Assembly: GCA_002439875.1 (NCBI GenBank) | Contig: DJQB01000025.1 | Coordinates: 12,966 to 76,965, forward strand | DNA from: Bacteroidales bacterium UBA6397 | GTDB taxonomy: Bacteria > Bacteroidota > Bacteroidia > Bacteroidales > UBA932 | Length of the DNA stretch: 64,000 nucleotides | Reading direction: 5' to 3' | Shown: positions 24,195-33,534 of the stretch, in pieces | Numbering within the stretch: position 1 is the first letter of the stretch | How the letters are laid out: each line of letters starts with the position of its first letter | The notes under the pieces: model-generated | Told to the model about the DNA's origin: nothing | What the model saw: only the letters and a program-made list of their open reading frames with translations | Database searches by the model: none | Program-made: the position numbers and the translations under genes

Positions 24195-24670
24195 ACTTTC
24201 TTGATGACATAAGTGACGACTCCCCAGACTGTAAAGTCATTGGCATCAGTCACTTCGATTGGAGGATACTTCTCATTGGCAGGCAGCAGCCACATTCTTT
24301 GGTGCTTAAGAATATCATAGGACACTCCCGGTTTTGAAGCCTTCACACTCTTCGTTCCACCAAACGTTGGATCCCTGAACGAAATGAATTTCAAGGCGAA
24401 CTCTCCATCGATAAAACAGACAGCCATGTCCCCTTCTTTCGGCTCGATGGACTTGTCAACCACCAGAACATCACCCTCGTTCACATCTGCATCAACCATA
24501 GAATCCCCAACCACACGGGCGAAAAAGGTCGCTGCGGGATGGCGCACCAACTCTTTGTTCAGGTCGATGAACGAATTGATGTAGTCCTGCGCCGGCGATG
24601 GAAACCCAGCGTGAACGCCACTTTCCATCATCGGAGCCAAGTTCTCTTTCTTTTCTTCTTCTGCAGTCAT
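24182..24670 (-). CDS. umuD: UmuD-type self-cleaving SOS regulator
   Basis: A 162-residue LexA/UmuD-fold serine protease. The cleavage site is the AG of VHAGFPSPAQDY, the nucleophile is the serine in VVGDSMVDA and the general base is the lysine in EFALKFISF. I start at 24670 (MTAEEEKKEN). An upstream ATG at 24757 would add 29 residues and overlap the serine hydrolase gene by 68 bases. No LexA box was recognised. With the start used here, the serine hydrolase gene ends 19 bases upstream, so the three genes may be one transcript. Confidence 0.93.
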   Translation of the reverse strand: MTAEEEKKENLAPMMESGVHAGFPSPAQDYINSFIDLNKELVRHPAATFFARVVGDSMVDADVNEGDVLVVDKSIEPKEGDMAVCFIDGEFALKFISFRDPTFGGTKSVKASKPGVSYDILKHQRMWLLPANEKYPPIEVTDANDFTVWGVVTYVIKKVCTR

Positions 24671-24689
24671 TTTAGTGGGAACAATCCAA

Positions 24690-25898
24690 TTAAAGTTTCG
24701 GGACAATGTACTTCCAAGCCAGTTCCAATGGTTTAACGCTTGAGTCAAGATCTCCATTTAGGAGATCCATCACTTTTGACAAATCGCCCAGAATGTTGTC
24801 TGCGTCAAACGGCATTGCCGAAGTCAAAGCAATCACAGCCTTCTTGCTTGGAACCATGACTATGTACTGACCGAAAAGGCCTACAGCCATGTAAAGGGAG
24901 CCATCCGCGCGGGTCCTCATCTGGTACCCGTAACCGGTTGTGGCATAATCCAGGCCACGGTTCATGTTGTCTTTGATCTTGTCCTTGATGGCAGCCTTTA
25001 GATAGTCCTCAGGAATGATCTGCTGCCCGTTCCACTTTCCGCCATTAAGAAGAAGACGGCCAAAAGTCAACATCTCATCTGTTGTCAGATGGAGTCCCCA
25101 ACCACCGGCTGTTATTCCAAGAACATCCTCCCACTCCGGCTTGTCAAGTCCCAATGGCTTGAACATTCTTTCGTAGAGGTAATCTGCCATGGTTTCACCA
25201 GTCTTCTTGGTGATGATTTCGGAGAGTATGCAGGAGGAAAAACTGTCATAGCAGAACTTGGTTCCAGGAACAGCATCGAAAGGATATTCGAAGAACAGTC
25301 CAGGCAAGGTCGCGTCAAACTTGGTCAGGAGGCCGGAAACGTCAACCCATTCATTGTGAACATAACGGAGCGTGCCCACCGGACTTTTCCTGAAATATTC
25401 CATCGCATATTCAACCGTAGGATCCTTTTTGTGGCCATTAGCCATAATAAGCAGATCCTTGACAGTAAGTGCCTCAAGATTAATTTTTTGCTGATCACTC
25501 ATACTTTCCTCAGCCTTAGCCACTTCTTCGGGAAACATCGGAGCCACCTTTTCCGAAAGAGAAAGCTTCCCCTCCCCCACTGCAATCCCAATGGCCATTG
25601 AAGTGAAGGTCTTTGTCACCGACCACATCTGATGGCGTGTGTCCTTGTCCGTCCCACCTAGCCAAGCACCAGAAGGTGCATACCCCTCTTGCCAGACAGC
25701 CACACCATTAAGCGTTGCCTCAGTCTTAGCCGCAGCTGACACCATTGTCTTAACCGCAGCCTTAACCTTAGGATTCTCAGACAATTCCGTCTCAGTTCCA
25801 GGACCCGGCACCGGATCTGTACTTTCCTTGGAACACCCAGCCGCCAGCAGCGCCAACGCCACCAACAATCCGTAAATAAATCTGTTGTTCAATTTCAT
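24690..25898 (-). CDS. class C beta-lactamase-like serine hydrolase lipoprotein
   Basis: A 402-residue penicillin-binding-protein-fold hydrolase. The lipobox cysteine is C22 (ALLAAGC), after which a short Pro/Thr/Glu linker leads to the catalytic domain. The SxxK nucleophile motif is S93-VTK in HQMWSVTKTFTSMAIG. The expected YxN position reads YDS (KFCYDSFSSCIL). The late LGDLSKVMDLL end shows no clear KTG. It probably acts on peptidoglycan peptides or D-amino acid amides or esters on the cell envelope, rather than as a resistance enzyme. A TATCTTTG box at 25923-25930 is the likely promoter for it and the umuDC pair. Confidence 0.86.
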   Translation of the reverse strand: MKLNNRFIYGLLVALALLAAGCSKESTDPVPGPGTETELSENPKVKAAVKTMVSAAAKTEATLNGVAVWQEGYAPSGAWLGGTDKDTRHQMWSVTKTFTSMAIGIAVGEGKLSLSEKVAPMFPEEVAKAEESMSDQQKINLEALTVKDLLIMANGHKKDPTVEYAMEYFRKSPVGTLRYVHNEWVDVSGLLTKFDATLPGLFFEYPFDAVPGTKFCYDSFSSCILSEIITKKTGETMADYLYERMFKPLGLDKPEWEDVLGITAGGWGLHLTTDEMLTFGRLLLNGGKWNGQQIIPEDYLKAAIKDKIKDNMNRGLDYATTGYGYQMRTRADGSLYMAVGLFGQYIVMVPSKKAVIALTSAMPFDADNILGDLSKVMDLLNGDLDSSVKPLELAWKYIVPKL

Positions 25899-25922
25899 AA
25901 TACCAAAGTCCTCTTACGACCG

Positions 25923-25930
25923 CAAAGATA
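25923..25930 (-). promoter_or_regulatory. promoter -7 box for serine hydrolase (and possibly umuDC)
   Basis: TATCTTTG on the minus strand, 25 bases before the serine hydrolase ATG. No strong -33 element is seen. Confidence 0.5.
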
Positions 25931-25979
25931 CTCATCTTTTCGCACAAAATCACCGACGGATGTCCCTTGAACTAATCTT

Positions 25980-26053
25980 AGAGCCGGAAGTCCCTCTCAA
26001 CCCAGAAATTTTGGTAACGTGCAAAATTACGGTTGAGAGGGACTTCCGGCTCT
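25980..26053. repeat. conserved-centre long hairpin, copy 2
   Basis: A perfect 23-bp inverted repeat: arms 25980-26002 and 26031-26053, beginning AGAGCCGGAAG and ending CTTCCGGCTCT. The 28-base loop contains, in reverse orientation, the AT-rich centre seen at 6812-6835 (23 of 24 positions preserved, 26006-26028). The stem shares no sequence with copy 1. It lies just after the FAD-protein stop on the minus strand, so it may act as a terminator, although no T-run follows. Confidence 0.7.
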
Positions 26054-26072
26054 CGTAGCAAAGAGACGCCGC

Positions 26073-27752
26073 TTAGTAGGCGTCAAGTTCGGATTCAGAG
26101 AGGGAACGGGCAGCGGCTACAGCACAGTTGATTCCGTCAATGGCCGATGAGACAATGCCACCGGAATAGCCGGCCCCTTCACCACATGGAAGAAGCCCTG
26201 GGAAAGCAACAGCCTCACAGTTCTGAGGATTTCTAGGAATTCTGACCGGAGATGACGTCCTTGACTCGACACCAATAAGCAAAGCATCATTCGTGTAGTA
26301 CCCCCGCATCGACTTCTGGTTCACAAGAGGGAATGCATCCTGAAGCCTCTCAGCGATGAATGGAGGAAGAATCTCATGAAGAGGAGCCGGAACGACACCC
26401 GGCTTGTAGGAAGTCTCAGGAAGATCCTCCGACTCCTCACCCTCACAAAAATCAACCATCCTCTGTGCCGGAGCCACAAACGGATTCTCCGAATCGGAAT
26501 GCTCGTGGGCATACTCCCACATCTTTCTTTCCACATCCTTCTGGAACTCAAGACCCGCAAAAGCTCCCTTATCGGCATATTCCTCAGGAATATCCTCAGG
26601 ATTGATCTGCACGACAACACCCGCATTGGCGAATTTTCCACTTCGGGCCGAGTTCGACATTCCGTTCATCACAATTGTCTCAGGTTCTGTCTCGGAAGGC
26701 ACAAGAACCCCACCCGGGCACATGCAGAAAGAGAACACGCCACGGTCGTTAACCTGCTCTGTGAATGAATACTCCGCTGCGGGCATCCCTGGCTCCCACT
26801 GGCCGTGGTAGCGGATGTCGTTGATCAGGGCCTGCGGATGCTCCACACGGACACCCATCGCGAATCCCTTGGCCTCAAGGGCGCAGTCCTTGGCGGCAAG
26901 CATCTCATAAATGTCGCGGGCGGAATGGCCGGTGGCAAGGATGACCTTCTTCGCTGAATATGTCTGTTCACTCGGTTTACCGTCCTTCGTTGGATTCTCA
27001 GAATCAAGGGTTTTAACCTCTATCGTGCCGTCTTCATTGCGGGAAATGTCCGTGACCTTCGCGCCGAAATGATATTCCCCACCCCTGGACTCGATGCACT
27101 GACGGATGTTCTCGACTACCTTCGGCAATCTGTCTGTTCCGATGTGCGGGTGCGCGTCAACGAGGATTTGAGGGCTTGCGCCGAAATTCACGAACTGATG
27201 GAGAACCTCCCTGATGTCCCCCCTCTTGGAAGAGCGTGTGAAGAGTTTGCCGTCAGAGAAGGTGCCGGCTCCGCCTTCGCCGTAGCAAAAGTTAGACTCT
27301 GGGTCCAAAATGCCCTCACGGGTGAGTCTAGCCATGTCGAACTTGCGGTCACGCACATTCTTACCCCTTTCAAGGATGATTGGCTTGAAACCGAGGGTCA
27401 AGAGTTTGAGGGCAGCGAACATTCCGGCAGGACCAGCTCCGATGATTATCACCGGGTCTGCGTTGGAAACATCTTTATATTCAGGGATTTCATAAGGAAC
27501 ATAAGACTCAAAGCGGTGGTTGTAGCCTTCGATTCGGTAACGGTAAATCACATCGTTTCGCGCGTCAATTGAACGCTTGGCAATCACGCAAGTGGCGTCA
27601 GCGTTCGGGAAAGTCGGTTGATAGGACTTTGTTGGATCAATCACGTTGATCACAGCATTGCCACGAAGGTTCATTTCCCGTGCCGCGACAATCCTCACGT
27701 CATCCGGCCTAAGGTCTCGGCCTACGCGGCCGGTCATTTCAAATTCGATCAT
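26073..27752 (-). CDS. FAD-dependent oxidoreductase (COG2509-type)
   Basis: A 559-residue flavoprotein of the uncharacterised FAD-dependent dehydrogenase group. A small N-terminal domain precedes the dinucleotide-binding loop VIIIGAGPAGMFAALKLL at about residues 100-117, followed by PIILERGKNVRDRK. The middle holds CYGEGGAGTFSDGKL and the second ATGHSARDIYEML motif. The end has LLPCGEGAGYSGGIVSSAID, which closes the FAD site. Relatives are common in gut Bacteroidota, but the substrate is unknown. It follows tsaD on the same strand with a 68-base spacer. Confidence 0.88.
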   Translation of the reverse strand: MIEFEMTGRVGRDLRPDDVRIVAAREMNLRGNAVINVIDPTKSYQPTFPNADATCVIAKRSIDARNDVIYRYRIEGYNHRFESYVPYEIPEYKDVSNADPVIIIGAGPAGMFAALKLLTLGFKPIILERGKNVRDRKFDMARLTREGILDPESNFCYGEGGAGTFSDGKLFTRSSKRGDIREVLHQFVNFGASPQILVDAHPHIGTDRLPKVVENIRQCIESRGGEYHFGAKVTDISRNEDGTIEVKTLDSENPTKDGKPSEQTYSAKKVILATGHSARDIYEMLAAKDCALEAKGFAMGVRVEHPQALINDIRYHGQWEPGMPAAEYSFTEQVNDRGVFSFCMCPGGVLVPSETEPETIVMNGMSNSARSGKFANAGVVVQINPEDIPEEYADKGAFAGLEFQKDVERKMWEYAHEHSDSENPFVAPAQRMVDFCEGEESEDLPETSYKPGVVPAPLHEILPPFIAERLQDAFPLVNQKSMRGYYTNDALLIGVESRTSSPVRIPRNPQNCEAVAFPGLLPCGEGAGYSGGIVSSAIDGINCAVAAARSLSESELDAY

Positions 27753-27762
27753 GTATTTTTAG

Positions 27763-27831
27763 TATATTCTTCAATAATCCGAAGTGTATTCAGCAGTATA
27801 TTCATTCTGGACTATATTCATTAATAATCCG
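27763..27831. repeat. degenerate tandem duplication at the tsaD 3' end
   Basis: TATATTC..CAATAATCCG at 27763-27781 and TATATTC..TAATAATCCG at 27813-27831 are near-identical 19-mers 50 bases apart, with a third TATATTC at 27797-27803 between them. The right copy spans the tsaD stop codon, so the end of the gene appears to have been duplicated into the spacer. Each unit carries the ATATTC hexamer that is frequent across the window. Confidence 0.5.
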
Positions 27832-28843
27832 CGATGCGGGAGACGGGGGCGACATCGAGCGGGGTGCGCTCGCCTGCGAGGTAGTGGAACCAACCGGCTA
27901 TGGCGATCATGGCGGCATTGTCAGTGGTGAACTTGAACTCAGGGAGGTAGGTGTTCCAGCCGCGCCTGCGCCCCTCTTCCTCAATGCGGGAGCGCAGACC
28001 ACTGTTGGCTGAGACTCCCCCACCGATGGTCACATCCTTGATTCCGGTCTGCTTCGCAGCCTTGATCAGTTTGTCCATCAGGATGTCTATCAAGGTCTTC
28101 TGGAAGCTGGCGCAAATGTCCTCCTTGTTTTTCTCCATGAACTCCGGATCCTTGGCCATCTCGTCACGAACAAAGTAAAGCAGCGAGGTCTTCACACCAC
28201 TGAAACTGTAGTCAAGTCCCGGAATCTGCGGCTTGGCGAACTTGAATCGGTTCGGATCTCCAAGTTTGGCAAGCCGGTCAATCACCGGGCCACCTGGATA
28301 GCCAAGCCCCATCATCTTGGAACACTTGTCGAAGGCCTCCCCGACTGCATCATCAATGGTTTGGCCGAGAATCTCGTAGTCCAACGGTCCGTTCACTTTG
28401 ACAATCTGAGAGTTGCCCCCTGAAACAAGCAGACAAAGGTACGGAAACGCTGGCTGGCGATTCTCCTTTCCTTCCTGCTTGACAAAGTCAGCGAGGATGT
28501 GCCCTTGTAGGTGATTTACCATAATTATAGGAATATTCAAGGCCACTCCTAGTGCTTTTGCGAATGAAGTGCCGACAAGAAGCGAACCCAAAAGTCCCGG
28601 ACCGCGAGTGAACGCTATGGCGGTCAGATCCGAGGCCTTGATCCCGGCCTTGGCCAAAGCCTGGCTTACTACAGGCACAATGTTCTGTTCATGGGCTCTG
28701 GAGGCAAGTTCAGGAACGACTCCTCCATAATCCTTGTGGACCTGCTGGCTCGCTATCACGTTGGAGAGCAGGAATCCGTCCTTGATCACGGCAGCCGATG
28801 TGTCGTCACAGCTCGATTCGATTCCAAGGATATAATCAGACAT
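27821..28843 (-). CDS. tsaD: tRNA N6-threonylcarbamoyladenosine transferase
   Basis: A 340-residue Kae1/TsaD ASKHA-fold enzyme that transfers the threonylcarbamoyl group to A37 of ANN-decoding tRNAs. The start MSDYILGIESSCDDTSAAVI is diagnostic. The metal-binding histidines lie in MVNHLQGHILAD, and the SFSGVKTSLLYF and TIGGGVSANSGLR motifs follow. I start at 28843 rather than 28852, because a TATCTTTG box at 28870-28877 lies 26 bases upstream and most relatives begin there. It is divergent from tamB. The other t6A genes are not in the window. Confidence 0.97.
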   Translation of the reverse strand: MSDYILGIESSCDDTSAAVIKDGFLLSNVIASQQVHKDYGGVVPELASRAHEQNIVPVVSQALAKAGIKASDLTAIAFTRGPGLLGSLLVGTSFAKALGVALNIPIIMVNHLQGHILADFVKQEGKENRQPAFPYLCLLVSGGNSQIVKVNGPLDYEILGQTIDDAVGEAFDKCSKMMGLGYPGGPVIDRLAKLGDPNRFKFAKPQIPGLDYSFSGVKTSLLYFVRDEMAKDPEFMEKNKEDICASFQKTLIDILMDKLIKAAKQTGIKDVTIGGGVSANSGLRSRIEEEGRRRGWNTYLPEFKFTTDNAAMIAIAGWFHYLAGERTPLDVAPVSRIADY

Positions 28844-28869
28844 ATTCTTCAAAGACTAATTTCGGGAGG

Positions 28870-28916
28870 CAAAGATACAACTATTTTCGTCAATCCAACG
28901 GATATTTGTATCTTTG
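28870..28916. promoter_or_regulatory. divergent promoter pair, tsaD / tamB
   Basis: TATCTTTG reads on the minus strand at 28877-28870 (tsaD) and on the plus strand at 28909-28916 (tamB). The tamB box is 16 bases before its ATG at 28933, which rules out the long in-frame extension back to 28798. Confidence 0.65.
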
Positions 28917-28932
28917 TTGTCACAAGTTGCCC

Positions 28933-31900
28933 ATGACACAGACTGTCGTGGCTAGCCATCATTTGAATAAGGTTCTTAAAATATTCCGGGGTGTCTTTGT
29001 GGCGATTGCTTCCTTGCTCTTCGCCTGTTGGATTCTTGTCCAGACTCCGGCAGTTCAGACATTCGCAGCAAAAAGAGTGGTGGCTTCTTTGGGAAATGTC
29101 CTGAACGGGCGCATCGAATTTTCCAAGGTTCACATCAAACCGTTCACAGCATTGGTTCTCAAAGACTTTGTGATTTTGGACAACGCCCCGGAGGACGACT
29201 GGCTAGGCAACAAGTTGGACACCATCGCCAAAGCCGGGTCAGTGGTGACAACCTTCTCCCTCAAGGGTCTCAGGAACGATGGAATCGTGCATTTAAAACG
29301 AGTCAGCATTCAAGATGGGATGTTCGTGCTCGCCAGTGATGCGAGAGGAAGCAACATCAGCAGACTCTTCAAGAAATCAGAAGTGAAGAAAGACAAGAAG
29401 CCCCTTGACATCAAGCTTGAGACTGACAGGGTGCAAATCAGGGATTTCAGATTTCGGATGGTCAACAAGAAAAGCGAGGCGGAATTTCGAGACTACGGAT
29501 TAGACTGGAAAAACCTTGATGTCTCAGCGCAAGATCTTCAAGTACACGATCTTACGTTTGACGGAGAGCGTGTAGTCGGTTCGGTCGAGAAACTCAGGGT
29601 AAGCGAAAGAAGCGGCTACCAAATTCTCTCCTTGTCCGGGAAGGCCACAATTGAAAAAGGCAGAACTTCAATCATGAGCCTCCGAATCCAAGACCTATGG
29701 TCTGACTTCAGCATGAATGAATATGCTATGGAATATTCCAGCGTGGCTTCATTCTCCAACTACATGGAAGAGGTTCTGATGACAGGTGATGCTATAAACG
29801 GTCGGGTGGACATGAGAAGCATCTCCTATTTCGCACCTTCCCTTCGCAAAATGAAATCCATTGTCAATCTTAGGAACGCACATGTCAAAGGACTGGTCAA
29901 AGATTTGTCAATCAAGAATTTCACCTTTTCAGAATCATTAAGTGGAGTCTCCGGCACTTTGGATGGGAGAATGTCAGGGCTTCCTGACATCAACAGGACA
30001 ACGATGGACTTCAAGATAAGAGGCCTCGGATTCACTACCGAAGGGTTCGGACAATTCATCAAAGGATTTGCTCCTAGTGCATCTTTGGATCTGTCAAGGT
30101 TTGCTTCCGGGACTCTGTTCCATTTCACAGGCAACGCCAAAGGCACATTGAACAGACTCCGGGCTAAGGGCAATGTGACCTCATCGCTTGGTTCCCTTAC
30201 AGCAGATGTCAATTTAAGAGATCTGATTGAAAAAGGGAAAGCAATAGGACTCGGAGGAAGCATCTCGGCCATGAATCTGGATGTCGGACATCTCGCCGGG
30301 ATAAAACAAATCGGAGAGACAACGTTGAGGGGTGCGATGGACATGTCATTCGGCAAAGGGCAGACTAGTCTAAGAATCGACACTTTGTTCGTGGAGAAGT
30401 TGTCTGCTCTGGGCTACGACTACTCCAACATTATAGCCGCAGGGACATATTCAGACAACGCATTCGATGGAAGGATTGTCTGTGGAGATCCGAACCTTAA
30501 TTTCTTGTTCCAAGGCCTGTTCACGCTATCAGACAAGACCCGGAACGGGCTCTATAAATTCTATGCTTCAATAGGTTACGCTGACCTTCATGCACTGAAC
30601 CTTGATAAACGCGAGAACTCCAAAATTTCCGGCAGGATCAACGCGAACTACATGAACATCAGCCGAGGTGATCTACTCGGAGATCTGGACATCCTCGGAC
30701 TGACACTTGAGAATGACAACGGAAAGCACGAAATTGGAGACATCTGCATAAAGTCACATTCCAACAACAATGTCAACAGAATCAACATAACATCCAGCTT
30801 TGTCAATGGCAGTTATGTCGGGACAAAGCCTTTCACGGGTCTGATCAAAGATGTTCAAGGACTCACCGTACAAAGGGAGCTTCCTACACTCTACAAAGGG
30901 AAGGCCGCTAAATGGGGGAATGATGAATATGATCTAAAACTCGATGTCAGCGATGCTCGTGACATACTATCGTTCCTAAAGCCTGGACTTTACATTGCCC
31001 AAGGCTCGAAAATCCGCCTTAACATCGCTAAAGACGGCAATCTTACCGCTTCCGTCAATTCACCAAGGATTGCCCTTAACAAAAACTACCTTAAAGACAT
31101 TGACCTTAGCATCGACAACAGAGACAGCAGTTTGAATGCATCAATGAAATCTTCCTCTGTTACCGTGTCAGGTCTTTGCATCCAGAACAGCAACTTGATG
31201 CTCTTAGCCAAAGACGACAAATTCGGGGCAGGATTCACCTACGACAACGGTACCGAGCCAGTGAACAAAGGAGAGATTCACCTCTCCGGAAAGCTTGGAA
31301 GAGAAAGGCACGGAGCACTTGCAATCAACGCTAAGACTCATCCGTCCTACATCTGGTACAACGATGATGCTTGGAACATATCCGAGTCTACCATTGATTT
31401 GATTGGTAAGGATGTCCGGATTGAGAATCTGACGGCAATCAGTGCTGATCAGTCCATCAAGATCAATGGCGGATACTCATCAACCGCCAATGACACACTT
31501 TCAGTCAACATTGTCAAATTCGACCTTGGACTACTAAACAATTTTCTCGGAGACAGTTTCGGACTCACAGGTCTGGCGACAGGCCATGCGATCATCTCCT
31601 CGCCATGGAAAGGCAATGCCGGACTGATGATGAATCTCACTGCGGATTCAACTGAAATAGCCGGTCAAAGAATGGGAACACTACGGCTGGCCGGCTCTCT
31701 GGATAACGGGAAGATGCGTGTTTTAGCCAAGAATGACATTGATGGGAAAAGGACGCTGGATGTCAGAGGAGATTACTTGTTAAAGAACAAAGAAATTAAT
31801 GCCACAGCCGATTTCGACAGTCTCAATGTCGGCTACATTGAGCCATTGCTAAGTTCCGTTTTCAGCGAGATGGGAGGGAGTCTCAGCGGAAGGATAAGAG

Positions 31901-33528
31901 TAAGTGGTCCGACAGACTCTCTGTCGTTGGAAAGCGAGAGCACCAGATTTGAAGATGTTCTTTTGAAAGTCGGGTTTACTAATGTACCTTATTATGTCTC
32001 AGGGCCATTCTCAGTCACCGACCAAGGATTGTCTTTTGACAATGTCACTCTAAAGGACAGATTCGATGGGACCGGAACAGTTACCGGAGGCATTCTGTTC
32101 GACCATCTGAAAAACATACGGATGGACACCGGAATCAAGATACGTGGTGTCGAAGCCATCAACATGACCGAGCATGACAATCAGGCATTCTACGGTCATC
32201 TGTTCGCAAGCGGAGATGTTCAGGTCAAAGGACCGTTCGAAGCCATCTTGCTGGATGTCAACGCGCGCACTGACAAGGATGGACATCTGCATATTCCTAT
32301 AGACAACGCATCCAATGACGGCAAGAACGACTTGCTTACTTTCAAACAAGCATTCAAGGAGGTCCTCATCGATCCTTACGAAGCCATGATGAGCAAAATG
32401 TCGTCCGGCAGTGCCAAAGGCAACGACATTGGGCTTAAGCTTAGGGTCAACGCGACTCAAGGTACCGAAACTTATGTCGAGATAGACCGGGCAGCCGGAA
32501 ACGTGCTAAGTGGCCGCGGGCAAGGCACTGTTGACATTGAGGTTCGTCCTGCGAGGGATTTGTTCACTATCAACGGTGACTACACCTTAAGGTCAGGCAA
32601 TTTCCATTTCAACGCCTTGGACATAGCCAAAAGGGATTTCACTATCTCAGAGGGTAGCACCATTCGTTTCAACGGGGACGTGATGGATAGTGACTTAGAC
32701 ATCAAAGGAATATATTCAACTAAGGCATCCGTAGCGACCCTGATCGCAGACACAACCGCCGTCTCGGCCCGCAGGACCGTTAACTGCGGCATTGGGATTT
32801 CCGGCAAGCTGCGTGAGCCTAAACTTTCCTTCTCGATCGATGTCCCGGATCTTGACCCGACCACAAAATCAAGAGTGGAAAGCTCACTCAACACGGAGGA
32901 CAAGGTGCAGCGTCAGTTTCTCTCGCTCCTGATTTCCGGCAGTTTCATGCCGGACGAGCAATCAGGAGTCGTGAACAACACCAACATGCTCTACTCCAAT
33001 GTGGCGGAAATCATGGCCGGGCAGCTGAACAGCATCCTTCAGAAACTGGACATCCCGCTCGACCTAGGTCTGAACTATCAGTCCAGCGAGAGTGGCACGA
33101 ACATATTCGATGTCGCCGTGTCCACACAGCTCTTCAACAACAGGGTGATCGTCAACGGCAATGTCGGAAACCGGGAGCACTCTGGGGCTTCCTCAACGGA
33201 AGGGGATGTGGTAGGAAATCTTGACATCGAGATCAAACTGGACAAGTCCGGACAGCTGAGAATGAATCTGTTCTCTCATTCTGCTGACGACTACACCGCC
33301 TATCTGGACAACACACAGAGGAGCGGAGTCGGAATCGCCTACCAGAGGGAATTCAACACTTTCAAGGAGTTCTTCCGCAATCTGTTCTCAGGCAGGAGGA
33401 GGCGTGAGCAAAAGGCCGCGACCTACGAGAACGGGGTCAGGGAAATGAAGAGAATCACCATCCCTGAGGATGAAAGGCGGGACTACGGTGATTCTGGGAA
33501 AACAACTTCTAAGGCTGCAAACAATTAA
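28933..33528 (+). CDS. tamB: TamB-like translocation/assembly module protein
   Basis: About 1,531 residues. A single N-terminal membrane anchor (about residues 17-37, IFRGVFVAIASLLFACWILV) is followed by an AsmA-like start (FSKVHIKPFTALVLKDFVIL). A very long repetitive beta-rich region then forms the lipid-conducting groove of this superfamily. The C-terminal TamB/DUF490 domain is clear, with RDLFTINGDYTLRSGNFHF, the SFSIDVPDLDPTTKSRVESS stretch, and NVGNREHSG near the end. Family members bridge the inner and outer membranes and move phospholipids. Bacteroidota often lack TamA next door, as here. Confidence 0.93.
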   Translation: MTQTVVASHHLNKVLKIFRGVFVAIASLLFACWILVQTPAVQTFAAKRVVASLGNVLNGRIEFSKVHIKPFTALVLKDFVILDNAPEDDWLGNKLDTIAKAGSVVTTFSLKGLRNDGIVHLKRVSIQDGMFVLASDARGSNISRLFKKSEVKKDKKPLDIKLETDRVQIRDFRFRMVNKKSEAEFRDYGLDWKNLDVSAQDLQVHDLTFDGERVVGSVEKLRVSERSGYQILSLSGKATIEKGRTSIMSLRIQDLWSDFSMNEYAMEYSSVASFSNYMEEVLMTGDAINGRVDMRSISYFAPSLRKMKSIVNLRNAHVKGLVKDLSIKNFTFSESLSGVSGTLDGRMSGLPDINRTTMDFKIRGLGFTTEGFGQFIKGFAPSASLDLSRFASGTLFHFTGNAKGTLNRLRAKGNVTSSLGSLTADVNLRDLIEKGKAIGLGGSISAMNLDVGHLAGIKQIGETTLRGAMDMSFGKGQTSLRIDTLFVEKLSALGYDYSNIIAAGTYSDNAFDGRIVCGDPNLNFLFQGLFTLSDKTRNGLYKFYASIGYADLHALNLDKRENSKISGRINANYMNISRGDLLGDLDILGLTLENDNGKHEIGDICIKSHSNNNVNRINITSSFVNGSYVGTKPFTGLIKDVQGLTVQRELPTLYKGKAAKWGNDEYDLKLDVSDARDILSFLKPGLYIAQGSKIRLNIAKDGNLTASVNSPRIALNKNYLKDIDLSIDNRDSSLNASMKSSSVTVSGLCIQNSNLMLLAKDDKFGAGFTYDNGTEPVNKGEIHLSGKLGRERHGALAINAKTHPSYIWYNDDAWNISESTIDLIGKDVRIENLTAISADQSIKINGGYSSTANDTLSVNIVKFDLGLLNNFLGDSFGLTGLATGHAIISSPWKGNAGLMMNLTADSTEIAGQRMGTLRLAGSLDNGKMRVLAKNDIDGKRTLDVRGDYLLKNKEINATADFDSLNVGYIEPLLSSVFSEMGGSLSGRIRVSGPTDSLSLESESTRFEDVLLKVGFTNVPYYVSGPFSVTDQGLSFDNVTLKDRFDGTGTVTGGILFDHLKNIRMDTGIKIRGVEAINMTEHDNQAFYGHLFASGDVQVKGPFEAILLDVNARTDKDGHLHIPIDNASNDGKNDLLTFKQAFKEVLIDPYEAMMSKMSSGSAKGNDIGLKLRVNATQGTETYVEIDRAAGNVLSGRGQGTVDIEVRPARDLFTINGDYTLRSGNFHFNALDIAKRDFTISEGSTIRFNGDVMDSDLDIKGIYSTKASVATLIADTTAVSARRTVNCGIGISGKLREPKLSFSIDVPDLDPTTKSRVESSLNTEDKVQRQFLSLLISGSFMPDEQSGVVNNTNMLYSNVAEIMAGQLNSILQKLDIPLDLGLNYQSSESGTNIFDVAVSTQLFNNRVIVNGNVGNREHSGASSTEGDVVGNLDIEIKLDKSGQLRMNLFSHSADDYTAYLDNTQRSGVGIAYQREFNTFKEFFRNLFSGRRRREQKAATYENGVREMKRITIPEDERRDYGDSGKTTSKAANN

Positions 33529-33534
33529 TCTTTA

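Noticed and set aside
24690..25898. Antibiotic-resistance beta-lactamase
   Set aside because: The SxxK motif is present, but no convincing KTG or standard YxN was seen; the lipoprotein form fits envelope serine hydrolases better.
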